In this document: in pieces, positions 1-6,896 of the stretch
How positions within the stretch are numbered: the first letter of the stretch is position 1
How the letters are laid out: each line of letters begins with the position of its first letter
From: Streptomyces cavernicola
Lineage (GTDB): Bacteria; Actinomycetota; Actinomycetes; Streptomycetales; Streptomycetaceae
Assembly: GCF_029968035.1 (NCBI RefSeq)
Contig: NZ_JASCIQ010000010.1
Location: 147,691-211,690 of the forward strand
DNA length: 64,000 bases
Reading direction: 5' to 3'
Made by a program: the position numbers and the translations under genes
Notes under the pieces: generated by a model
What the model was told of the DNA's origin: nothing
Databases searched by the model: none
Seen by the model: the letters and a program-made list of their open reading frames with translations, nothing else

Positions 1-627
1 ACCGCGACCTACGTCCTCGTCCAGGACATGTCGTCCCTGATCTGGGCGGCCAATCTGGTGACGGAGTTCCACACCCCGCAGTGGCAGGCCGACTCCCCCG
101 GGACGGCCGACCGGATGGTGTTCGACCTGGACCCCGGCGCGCCCGCGACGGTCGTGGAGTGCTGCACGGTGGCGCTCTGGCTGCGCGAGCGCCTGGCGGC
201 GGACGGGCTGCACGTCTACGCGAAGACCTCCGGCTCGAAGGGCCTGCACGTGCTCGTGCCGATCGAGCCGACGCCGTCCGAGAAGGTCACCGCGTACGCG
301 AAGGAGCTGGCCATGGAGGCCGAGCGGGAGCTGCCGGGGCTCGCGCTGCACCGGATGACGCGGAGTCTGAGGCCCGGCAAGGTCTTCGTCGACTTCAGCC
401 AGAACGCGGCCGCGAAGACCACCGCCACCCCGTACACCCTGCGCGCCCGCGCCGAGCCGACCGTGTCCGCGCCCGTGACCTGGGAGGAGATCGAGGGCTG
501 CGCGGAGCCGGGCGAGCTGTCGTTCCTCGCCACGGACATCGCGCCCCGGCTCGACGCGTACGGGGATCTGCTCGGGCCGCTGATCAACCTCAACCGGGCG
601 CGGAAGCTGCCGCGGGGCTTCCGGTGA
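1..627 (+). CDS. LigD-type non-homologous end-joining polymerase domain protein, 5' truncated
   Basis: The reading frame is open from base 1 and the start lies outside the window; 208 residues are present, roughly the C-terminal two thirds of a stand-alone LigD polymerase domain. Visible family motifs are FDLDPG (visible residues 41-46, the metal-binding acidic pair), TSGSKGLHV (76-84) and DFSQN (about 132-136). Known proteins of this archaeo-eukaryotic primase family fill gaps and add ribonucleotides during Ku-dependent double-strand break repair. The stop codon overlaps the GTG of the downstream ATP-dependent ligase (GTGA), so the two activities that are fused in mycobacterial LigD are here separate, translationally coupled proteins. 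A Ku gene, if linked, would lie outside this window. Confidence 0.93.
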   Translation, partial: TATYVLVQDMSSLIWAANLVTEFHTPQWQADSPGTADRMVFDLDPGAPATVVECCTVALWLRERLAADGLHVYAKTSGSKGLHVLVPIEPTPSEKVTAYAKELAMEAERELPGLALHRMTRSLRPGKVFVDFSQNAAAKTTATPYTLRARAEPTVSAPVTWEEIEGCAEPGELSFLATDIAPRLDAYGDLLGPLINLNRARKLPRGFR

Positions 628-1535
628 CGGCGGCTCCCGTGCGGCCGCCGGTCCGAGTCGCGCTCGCCGAGTCCGTGGCGGAACTGCCGACCGAAGGGCC
701 GTGGGCGTACGAGCCGAAGTTCGACGGGCACCGGCTCGTGCTGTTCCGGGGCGCGGACGCGGGCCCGCGCGGGGTGCTGCTTCAGGCGCGGTCCGGGCGG
801 ACGGTGACCGGGGCGTTCCCCGACCTGGTCGAGGCGGCGCGGGCGCTGCCGGAGGGGACGGTGGTCGACGGCGAGGTGGTGGTGTGGACGGAGGGGCGGA
901 TCGACTTCGCGGCGGTGCAGCGGCGGGCGGCGGCCACGCCGGGCCGCGTGCCCGAGCTTGCCCGCACGCTTCCCGCTTCGTACGCGGCGTTCGACCTGCT
1001 CGCCGACGCGGGCACGGACCTGCGCGCGCGGGCGTACCGGGAGCGGCGCGAGCGGCTCGTCGCGCTGCTCGCGCCGCTCGGGCCGCCGCTGCAGCCGGTG
1101 CCGATGACGACGGATCCGGAGCTCGCCGGGGTCTGGTACGAGTCGCTGCGCGCGACCGGCGTCGAGGGACTGGTCATCAAGCGGCTCGACCAGGCGTACC
1201 CGAGCGGCCGGCGGGCCTGGCTGAAGCTGCGGCACAGCGACACCCGGGACGCGGTCGTGGTCGGCTTCACCGGCGGCCGGGCGCGGCCGCAGGCGCTTGT
1301 CCTGGTGCTGCCGGGGGACGACGACCCGCTGCTCTCAAGCCCGCTGGCCCCTGCGGTGCGGGCGCGGGCCGCCGAGCTGCTGCCCGCGCCGGACGGGGAG
1401 GCCGGGATGAACGCGATCGGCTTCGGCGACATCACGTACCGGACCGTTCCGCCGGAGCTCACGGTCGAGGTGCGGCAACAGGCGACGCGACACCGGACGG
1501 CGGCGGTGGTGCGGTTCAGGGGCGGGGCGGAGTGA
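624..1535 (+). CDS. ATP-dependent DNA ligase (LigC/LigD ligase-domain type)
   Basis: 303 residues from a GTG that overlaps the stop of the polymerase gene. The nucleotidyltransferase motif I is EPKFDGHR, with the adenylated lysine at K32; motif IV is seen as EGLVIKR and motif V as WLKLRH, followed by an OB-fold-like C-terminal part. Length fits a minimal adenylation plus OB-fold ligase without nuclease or polymerase domains. It should seal breaks in the NHEJ pathway together with the preceding polymerase protein. Longer reading frames in the other phases here are shadows. The 3' end is followed at once by the G-rich tandem repeat. Confidence 0.93.
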   Translation: MTAAPVRPPVRVALAESVAELPTEGPWAYEPKFDGHRLVLFRGADAGPRGVLLQARSGRTVTGAFPDLVEAARALPEGTVVDGEVVVWTEGRIDFAAVQRRAAATPGRVPELARTLPASYAAFDLLADAGTDLRARAYRERRERLVALLAPLGPPLQPVPMTTDPELAGVWYESLRATGVEGLVIKRLDQAYPSGRRAWLKLRHSDTRDAVVVGFTGGRARPQALVLVLPGDDDPLLSSPLAPAVRARAAELLPAPDGEAGMNAIGFGDITYRTVPPELTVEVRQQATRHRTAAVVRFRGGAE

Positions 1536-1556
1536 GGTTTCCGAGGCCAGTGAGGG

Positions 1557-1660
1557 CTTGGGGGCTTGGGGGCTTGGGGGCTTGGGGGCTTGGGGGCTTG
1601 GGGGCTTGGGGGCTTGGGGGCTTGGGGGCTTGGGGGCTTGGGGGCTTGGGGGCTTGGGGG
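1557..1660 (+). repeat. 13 perfect copies of the 8-nt unit CTTGGGGG
   Basis: The unit CTTGGGGG is repeated 13 times without a mismatch (104 nt). Each unit gives a run of five guanines separated by CTT, an ideal layout for stacked G-quadruplexes on the plus strand. It sits 21 nt after the ligase stop and just before the promoter of the SnoaL-like gene. An eight-base unit is a good substrate for slippage, so copy number probably varies between strains. Confidence 0.97.
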
Positions 1661-1666
1661 TCATTA

Positions 1667-1732
1667 ATCAAGTTTGACCAATGCCCGCGTGCGGCATACG
1701 TTCTCCGTACGAGTAGTCAAGCTTGACCAATC
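1667..1732 (+). promoter_or_regulatory. Promoter flanked by two copies of a TCAAG-TTGACC operator-like element
   Basis: Two 16-nt near-identical elements, ATCAAGTTTGACCAAT (1667-1682) and GTCAAGCTTGACCAAT (1717-1732), lie exactly 50 nt apart. The second contains the perfect palindrome GTCAAGCTTGAC. Between them a promoter can be read: TTGACC (1674-1679), 17 nt, TACGTT (1697-1702). One element overlaps the -35 box and the other lies just after the expected transcription start, a layout typical of repression. The regulator is not identified; no regulator gene is adjacent. Confidence 0.6.
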
Positions 1733-1770
1733 TGTCCGCCGAGCCGTGACCCGCCCACCGGAGGAGCCGC

Positions 1771-2199
1771 ATGACCGTACTGCCCGACACCGGATACACC
1801 CCCACCGCCGAGGACCGGGCGAGCCTGGACGCCTGGTTCGCCGAGTACGACGCCGCGAGCGCGCGGCGGGACGTGGAGCGCATGGCCGACCTGGCCGCCT
1901 TCCCGCTCAACCTGGTCAGCGACGACTCCGCGGGCGACGGCCGGTCGGCGCAGTGGGACCGCGAGCAGTTCGTGGCGACCATGACCCACGTCATGGGCGA
2001 CGGGAGCGAGGACATCGCTTTCGAGTCCGTACGCACGCCGGTCTTCCTCTCCCCCGCCATGGCCGTGGTCTTCACGGACTCGACGATGACGACGGAGGGG
2101 CGGAGCACGCAGCTCAGGTACGCGGACGTCCTGATCAGGCGCGGTGGGACGTGGGCGTTCCAGACGATGCTGCAGGGCGGCTGGGGCGACAGCCTCTAG
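1771..2199 (+). CDS. SnoaL-like / DUF4440-type NTF2-fold protein
   Basis: 142 residues; ATG preceded by GGAGGAG at good spacing. The pattern of an N-terminal helix (DAWFAEYDAASARRDVERMADL), a central strand region and the end ADVLIRRGGTWAFQTMLQGGW is that of small NTF2-fold proteins. Such folds act as isomerases, hydrolases or ligand-binding domains; no substrate can be read here. It is a single-gene unit, with the paired operator elements described just upstream and the NERD gene converging on its 3' end (31 nt gap). Function is unknown beyond the fold. Confidence 0.75.
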   Translation: MTVLPDTGYTPTAEDRASLDAWFAEYDAASARRDVERMADLAAFPLNLVSDDSAGDGRSAQWDREQFVATMTHVMGDGSEDIAFESVRTPVFLSPAMAVVFTDSTMTTEGRSTQLRYADVLIRRGGTWAFQTMLQGGWGDSL

Positions 2200-2230
2200 G
2201 CCCGCCCCCTGTGCGCGATCAGGCCCGTGA

Positions 2231-3034
2231 TCAGGCCCGTGACCAGGTGTGCCGGTCGCGGGCCTGAGCGTAGAGGGCGTCGACGTCGGCGGGCTTCAGG
2301 AGTCCGCCGCCCGCGGCGAGGGCCGCGAGCTCTACCGCCGGTACGACGCGGACCTCGCGCGAGGCCCTCGCCAGGTCGATCCGCGCGGCCTCGAACACCG
2401 CCAGGACCGGGCGCACTTCGACGGTGAGGGCGAGGGACGCCCGCTCCGCGTCGTGCGCGAGGCCGCGGAGCAGCGGCTGCGGCTCGGCCCGGCCGACGGC
2501 GACGTACGGCGCCTCGACCCGCACCCGGCGCTTGCGCGCGTACAGGCTGCGCAGGCAGTAGAGGCCTCCGGGGCCGATCAGCAGGTGATGCAGCCGGGCG
2601 CCGCCGGGGAGCGGTACGGAGTGCAGGGTGCGCCAGCCCGCGCCGTCGAGCCGGTCCAGGGCCTCGCCCACGGCCTGCTCGGCGGCGAGGCCCTGGCGGC
2701 GCGGGTCGGCGCGGAGCCGGTGGGGCGCGGCCGGGTCGCGGTCGAGGTCGACGAGGAGGGCCTCGCCGGGGCGGTTCGGGGCGAGGTCGTCGTCCGGGTG
2801 CAGGGCGAGTCCGGCCAGCTCGGCGGCGGTGGGCAGGGGCGGCGGGCCGACGGTGACGGGGCCGGTGAGGTACGGCGCGAGGGCGTCGAGGACGCTCTGC
2901 CTGCGGTCCTCGCTCAGCAGATGGACGCGGCCGGTCGCGCGCTCGTACCAGGCGACGTTCCTGCCGTCCGGCAACAGCACGTGGTAGAGCTCCCTGCCGT
3001 GCCGTCGGGTCGGTACGACGCGCAGTGCGGCCAT
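2231..3034 (-). CDS. NERD-domain protein
   Basis: 267 residues from an ATG preceded by GGGGGTGAG. The middle, AEQAVGEALDRLDGAGW followed by HSVPLPGGARLHHLLIGPGG and YCLRSLY, fits the nuclease-related NERD domain, which is distantly related to restriction-endonuclease folds. The usual catalytic D...ExK pattern is degraded: the residues after HHLLIGPGG read LYCLRSLYARK, so activity is doubtful. A longer reading frame on the same strand that starts near 4036 crosses a repeat and the opposite-strand lipoprotein gene and was not used. Convergent with the SnoaL-like gene. Confidence 0.8.
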   Translation of the reverse strand: MAALRVVPTRRHGRELYHVLLPDGRNVAWYERATGRVHLLSEDRRQSVLDALAPYLTGPVTVGPPPLPTAAELAGLALHPDDDLAPNRPGEALLVDLDRDPAAPHRLRADPRRQGLAAEQAVGEALDRLDGAGWRTLHSVPLPGGARLHHLLIGPGGLYCLRSLYARKRRVRVEAPYVAVGRAEPQPLLRGLAHDAERASLALTVEVRPVLAVFEAARIDLARASREVRVVPAVELAALAAGGGLLKPADVDALYAQARDRHTWSRA

Positions 3035-3334
3035 GGTCCACTCACCCCCACGACCATGGGAACAGCTGCGGGGCGCTCGGGCAACAAAGGGCCGGGCAAC
3101 AACGGGTCGGCGGTGAGGGTCAGTTGGCGGGGCCGGTACGCCCGGCTCGGCCGCTCTCCGAGCCGCCCGCGGCGCGGCGGCGCAGGTTCGGCGGCGCAGG
3201 TTCGGCGGCGCAGGTTCGGCGGCGCAGGTTCGGCGGCGCAGGTTCGGCGGCCGTGCACGAAAGCGACAAGTCGACCCGGCTTCGTATTCTGGCCAGTGGC
3301 GGTCGGGCCAGGGCCGCCTTCGTACGGAGGTGCC
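3035..3334. other. Divergent intergenic region containing a 14-nt tandem repeat
   Basis: 300 nt between the divergent NERD and lipoprotein genes. It holds the five-copy repeat at 3181-3250 and little else that can be recognised. A Shine-Dalgarno sequence CGGAGG lies at 3325-3330 ahead of the lipoprotein GTG. No convincing -35/-10 pair was found by eye. Confidence 0.5.
3181..3250. repeat. Five perfect copies of the 14-nt unit CGCAGGTTCGGCGG
   Basis: Copies begin at 3181, 3195, 3209, 3223 and 3237 and are identical (70 nt). The unit length is not a multiple of three, and no gene covers it, so this is a non-coding array in the divergent promoter region of the NERD and lipoprotein genes. Overlapping reading frames here show a 14-residue periodic peptide that is only a translation of the repeat. 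Confidence 0.95.
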
Positions 3335-4129
3335 GTGTTCCGAAGCCGTCGAGAACGTCGTCGCCCAGGGCTCGCGGGCCGCGCGCGGGTCGTGCTGCTG
3401 CCCGTGCTCGGCCTGCTCGCGGGGTGCTCCGACGCGGGCGGCCTCGAGAGCGCGGGCCCCACGGAGCGCGCGGTCGGCCCGGCCCGGCTCTGGCCCCAAC
3501 TGCCGCCCGCGCAGGCCGAGTCCCCGGACGCGGGCGAGGCGACCGTCGAGGTGGTCGAAGGCGTCGCCGTGCCCGACCGCGATCTGCACAAGGTCGACCC
3601 GCTCGCCGTCGTCAAGGCCGAGCTGGCCGCGCAGCCGCGCACCGACACCGGGTCCGAGGCCATCCCCGCCGACACCGCGGCCGCCGTCGAGCGCTGCCCC
3701 GCGAGCAAGAAACCCGACCAGGCGGTGCCCGGCTGCCCGGTCCTGCAGGCGTACTACCGGGACCTGACCGGCAGCGGGAAGGACGAGCTGATCGTCGGCA
3801 TCCGGTACTCCCAGGGGGCCCTCGGCATCCGCGTCTACAGCCTCGACGCGGGCCGGCTCATCCGGATCATGTCGACCGCCGAGGAGGTCACCCGCGTCGA
3901 GCTGGCCGGGCGCGACGTGATCGTGCACGAGCCCGCGCAGAGCCCCGACTACGAGTTCCGCTACGCCTGGTCCTGGGACGCACGGCAGCACGCGATGCTG
4001 CCCGCCCGGATCGAGATCGTCCGCACCGACCGTCACGGCAGCCCCGAGCCCGAGCAGTCCGGCTCCCCCTCCCCCTCCGCCTCTCTCTCGCCCTCCCCCT
4101 CCGCCTCTCCCTCCGCGGGGCGGTCGTGA
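3335..4129 (+). CDS. Secreted lipoprotein upstream of a sensor kinase (CseA-like arrangement)
   Basis: 264 residues from a GTG with CGGAGG six bases upstream. Arginine-rich N-terminus, hydrophobic stretch and lipobox LLAGC mark a membrane-anchored lipoprotein. The body contains YYRDLTGSGKDELIVGIRY, a pattern seen in actinobacterial exported proteins, and ends in a Ser/Pro-rich low-complexity tail (GSPSPSASLSPSPSASPSAG) encoded by a CCCTCCC-type simple repeat. The stop overlaps the GTG of the sensor kinase. In the known SigE-Cse system the lipoprotein CseA dampens signalling through the kinase CseC; a similar role is inferred here only from gene order. No sigma factor or response regulator is adjacent. 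Confidence 0.8.
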   Translation: MFRSRRERRRPGLAGRARVVLLPVLGLLAGCSDAGGLESAGPTERAVGPARLWPQLPPAQAESPDAGEATVEVVEGVAVPDRDLHKVDPLAVVKAELAAQPRTDTGSEAIPADTAAAVERCPASKKPDQAVPGCPVLQAYYRDLTGSGKDELIVGIRYSQGALGIRVYSLDAGRLIRIMSTAEEVTRVELAGRDVIVHEPAQSPDYEFRYAWSWDARQHAMLPARIEIVRTDRHGSPEPEQSGSPSPSASLSPSPSASPSAGRS

Positions 4130-5394
4130 GGCTCCGGCTGCCCGCCTGGACGGCGACGCTCACCTCGAAGGCCGCGCTGTTCATCACCGTCATGTGCTGC
4201 GCGCTCGCCACACTGCTCGGTGCGCTGGTGCACGTCGCGGTCGCCCGCCAGACGGTCGGGAACGCCCGCGACAAGGCGCTCACCAAACTCGACGACGTCA
4301 CCCGCCTGTACGAAGCCGGGGACCGGCTTCCGCCGGGCGCGGGCGTCGACCCGGCGGGCCTGCCGGAACCGCTGCGCGCGCTCGCCGCCGTGGGCCGGCG
4401 CGGCACGCTCGTCGCCGACCACGACGGCCGGCCGACGATGTGGGCGGCGGGTCCCGCCGACGGCGGCCGGACCATCGCCGCCGAGGTCGACTACACCCAG
4501 GGCGCCCGCACCATCGACGGCCTGGACCGCGCCATCGCCGGCTCCGCCGTGCTCGCCATCGGCGCGACGCTGCTCGTCGGCGCGTTCGCGGTGACCCGGG
4601 TGACACGGCGACTGCACCAGACGGCGACCGTCGCCCGCCGGATCGGCGCCGGCGACCTGGCCGCCCGCGTCGACGACCCCCGTACGAAGGATCCCTCGCG
4701 GGCGCAGGACGAGGTGGCGACCGTCGCCGGGGCCCTCGACACCATGGCCGCCAAGCTGCAGGCCAAGCTGGAGAGCGAGCAGCGATTCACGGCCGACGTC
4801 GCGCACGAGCTGCGCACGCCGCTGACCGGGCTGCACGCCGCCGCGGAGCTGCTGCCGCCGGGGCGGCCCGCGGAGCTGGTGCGGGAGCGGGTGCAGACGA
4901 TGCGGGTGCTCACCGAGGACCTCCTGGAGATCTCCCGGCTCGACGCCCGGCGCGAGCAGGTCGACCTCGACTGCCATCCGCTCGGCCCGCTCGCCGAACG
5001 CGCGGTGCGGGCCACGGGGACCGACACCGAGGTGCGGGTGGTGCGGGACGTGAGCGTGGAGACCGACCGGCGGCGCCTTGAGCGGGTGCTCGGCAATCTC
5101 GTCGCCAACGCCCACAAGCACGGTCGTACGCCGGTGGTGCTCACCGTCGACGGGCCGGTCCTCTCGGTGCGCGACCACGGCGACGGGTTCCCCGCGTATC
5201 TCGTGGAGCACGGGCCGCAGCGGTTCCGTACGGAGGGTGGGGCGCGGGGGCACGGGCTCGGGTTGACGATCGCCGTCGGGCAGGCGGGGGTGCTGGGGGC
5301 GGGGATCGCCTTCGCGAATGCGGAGGGTGGGGGTGCGGTGGCCACGGTCACGTTGCCGACGTCGCCTTGCGGGGAGGGCGGGGGCGCGGGCTAG
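4126..5394 (+). CDS. Sensor histidine kinase, orphan (no adjacent response regulator)
   Basis: 422 residues from a GTG overlapping the lipoprotein stop (GTGA). Two membrane segments (about residues 12-32 and 139-160) enclose a short extracytoplasmic loop, followed by HAMP, a dimerisation domain with VAHELRTPLTG (H227) and an ATPase domain with NLVANAHKHG (N box), DHGDGFP and GHGLGLTI (G boxes). The ATPase part looks somewhat short but complete. Its partner regulator must be encoded elsewhere. Coupling to the lipoprotein suggests cell-envelope sensing. The gene ends just before a copy of the intergenic repeat module. Confidence 0.9.
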   Translation: MRLRLPAWTATLTSKAALFITVMCCALATLLGALVHVAVARQTVGNARDKALTKLDDVTRLYEAGDRLPPGAGVDPAGLPEPLRALAAVGRRGTLVADHDGRPTMWAAGPADGGRTIAAEVDYTQGARTIDGLDRAIAGSAVLAIGATLLVGAFAVTRVTRRLHQTATVARRIGAGDLAARVDDPRTKDPSRAQDEVATVAGALDTMAAKLQAKLESEQRFTADVAHELRTPLTGLHAAAELLPPGRPAELVRERVQTMRVLTEDLLEISRLDARREQVDLDCHPLGPLAERAVRATGTDTEVRVVRDVSVETDRRRLERVLGNLVANAHKHGRTPVVLTVDGPVLSVRDHGDGFPAYLVEHGPQRFRTEGGARGHGLGLTIAVGQAGVLGAGIAFANAEGGGAVATVTLPTSPCGEGGGAG

Positions 5395-5398
5395 CGAT

Positions 5399-5491
5399 CT
5401 TTTCCCCACCCCGCCCCTTCCCGAAAGTCCTGCGGACAGCTCCGGGGGCCAGCCCCCGGACCCCCGCTCCTCAATCGCCGGAGGGGCTGAG
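5399..5491. repeat. Copy of the interspersed intergenic module (left end)
   Basis: Starts with a C-rich segment ending CCGCCCCTTCCCGAAA, then a stem (GGGGGCCAGCCCCC) and the box CTCCTCAATCGCCGGAGGGG followed by a T-rich end. The same parts recur near 12.1, 13.6, 23.2, 25.9, 50.4 and 51.6 kb. The GC-rich stem before TTTTC may terminate transcription of the sensor kinase gene. Confidence 0.85.
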
Positions 5492-5500
5492 TTTTCTTGC

Positions 5501-5506
5501 TACGTT
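5501..5506 (+). promoter_or_regulatory. -10 element TACGTT of a probable leaderless promoter
   Basis: TACGTT fits the actinobacterial TANNNT box and stands seven bases before the ATG at 5514, where no Shine-Dalgarno sequence is present. This spacing is that of leaderless transcripts. Confidence 0.5.
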
Positions 5507-5513
5507 GCCCGGT

Positions 5514-6893
5514 ATGACCGGAAGAGCCGTTGATGTGACAGACAGGGTGGAAAAGTCCACCTCGGTGGTTCCGGTCGTCCACCCGCGTCGCGGCACCGAG
5601 CTCGCCCTGCTCGTCCTCGCGGTCGGCCTGTGCGTGCTCGGCTATCTGAACGTCGGCCTGGCCCGGTACGGGGCCGTGCCCGGCAACGTCACCGACTACG
5701 CGTGCGGGCTCGGGGCGCTCGCCCTGCTCGCCCATGTGGCGGTGCGGGTGCGCGCCCCGTACGCCGATCCGCTGCTGCTTCCGATCGCCGTGCTGCTCAA
5801 CGGACTCGGCCTGGTCCTCATCTACCGGCTCGACCAGGAGACCCCGGACGACCCGGCCGCACTGGCCCAACTCACCTGGTCCACGGCCGGGGTCGCGCTG
5901 TTCATCGTGGTCGTCGTGGTACTGCGGGACCATCGGACGCTGCAGCGGTACGCGTATCTGTTCGTCGCCGCCGCGCTCGCGCTGCTCGTCTCGCCGGTGT
6001 TCTTCCCGGCCGTGAACGGGGCGCGGATCTGGGTGCGGATCGCCGGATTCTCGCTGCAGCCCGCCGAGTTCGCGAAGATCCTGCTCGCCGTGTTCTTCGC
6101 CGCGTACCTGGCCGCCAACCGCACGGCGCTCGCGTACGCGGGACGGCGGGTGTGGAAGATGCAGTTCCCCACCGGGCGGGTGCTCGGGCCGATCGTCGCG
6201 ATCTGGCTGATCAGTGTGGGGGTGTTGATCCTCGAGCGGGATCTGGGGACCTCGTTGCTGTTCTTCGGGCTCTTCGTGGTGCTGCTCTACGTGGCGACCG
6301 GGCGGACCGGGTGGATCGCGGTCGGGCTGCTGCTCGCCTGCTTCGGGGCGTTCGCCGTCGGCTCGCTCGAACCCCATGTGCACAGCCGCGTCCAGGACTG
6401 GCTGCACCCCTTCGCCAGCATCGACGCGGGCCGCGGGCCGACCCAACTCGCCCAGTCCCTCTTCGCGTTCGCGGCCGGCGGGCTGCTCGGCACCGGGCTC
6501 GGCCAGGGCCACTCCTCGCTGATCGGCTTCGCCGTGAAGTCCGACTTCATCCTGGCCACGGCCGGCGAGGAGCTGGGCCTGACCGGACTCTGCGCGATCT
6601 TCCTGCTTTACGCGGTGCTCATCGCCCGGGGCTGCAAGGCGGGGCTCGCCCTGCGGGACCCGTTCGGGCGGCTGCTCGCGATCGGGCTCGCGTCGATCCT
6701 GGCCCTGCAGGTCTTCGTGATCGCGGGCGGCGTCACCGGGCTCATCCCGCTCACCGGCATGGCGATGCCGTTCCTCGCGCAGGGCGGCTCGTCCGTCGTC
6801 ACCAACTGGATCATCGTCGCGCTGCTCGTCCGGGTCAGCTCCGTGGCCCGCGCGCAGCCCGACGCGTACGAGCAACTGCCCGAAGAGGACTGA
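5514..6893 (+). CDS. FtsW/RodA/SpoVE-family (SEDS) peptidoglycan glycosyltransferase
   Basis: 459 residues with about ten membrane helices. Signature blocks ILERDLGTSLLFFGLF and TGLIPLTGMAMPFLAQGG plus SSVVTNWI are those of SEDS proteins, which polymerise lipid II at the cytoplasmic membrane and need a class B penicillin-binding protein. That partner is the next gene, 3 nt downstream. The ATG at 5514 is chosen because of the leaderless promoter signature; an in-frame GTG at 5535 with GGAAGAG upstream is a real alternative. No other division or elongation genes flank the pair, so it is probably an additional SEDS/PBP pair rather than the main rodA or ftsW locus. Confidence 0.92.
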   Translation: MTGRAVDVTDRVEKSTSVVPVVHPRRGTELALLVLAVGLCVLGYLNVGLARYGAVPGNVTDYACGLGALALLAHVAVRVRAPYADPLLLPIAVLLNGLGLVLIYRLDQETPDDPAALAQLTWSTAGVALFIVVVVVLRDHRTLQRYAYLFVAAALALLVSPVFFPAVNGARIWVRIAGFSLQPAEFAKILLAVFFAAYLAANRTALAYAGRRVWKMQFPTGRVLGPIVAIWLISVGVLILERDLGTSLLFFGLFVVLLYVATGRTGWIAVGLLLACFGAFAVGSLEPHVHSRVQDWLHPFASIDAGRGPTQLAQSLFAFAAGGLLGTGLGQGHSSLIGFAVKSDFILATAGEELGLTGLCAIFLLYAVLIARGCKAGLALRDPFGRLLAIGLASILALQVFVIAGGVTGLIPLTGMAMPFLAQGGSSVVTNWIIVALLVRVSSVARAQPDAYEQLPEED

Positions 6894-6896
6894 GGC

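Noticed and set aside
1557..1660. CRISPR array or telomere-like repeat
   Set aside because: An 8-nt unit without spacers is not CRISPR; the position between housekeeping genes excludes a chromosome end.
2249..3300. Long plus-strand frame overlapping the NERD gene, continuous with the lipoprotein frame
   Set aside because: Antisense of a protein with recognisable family motifs; it crosses the 14-nt array. The lipoprotein GTG at 3335 has a ribosome-binding site and a signal peptide follows.
3335..5394. Complete SigE-CseABC operon
   Set aside because: The sigma factor and response regulator genes are absent; only a lipoprotein and kinase are present.
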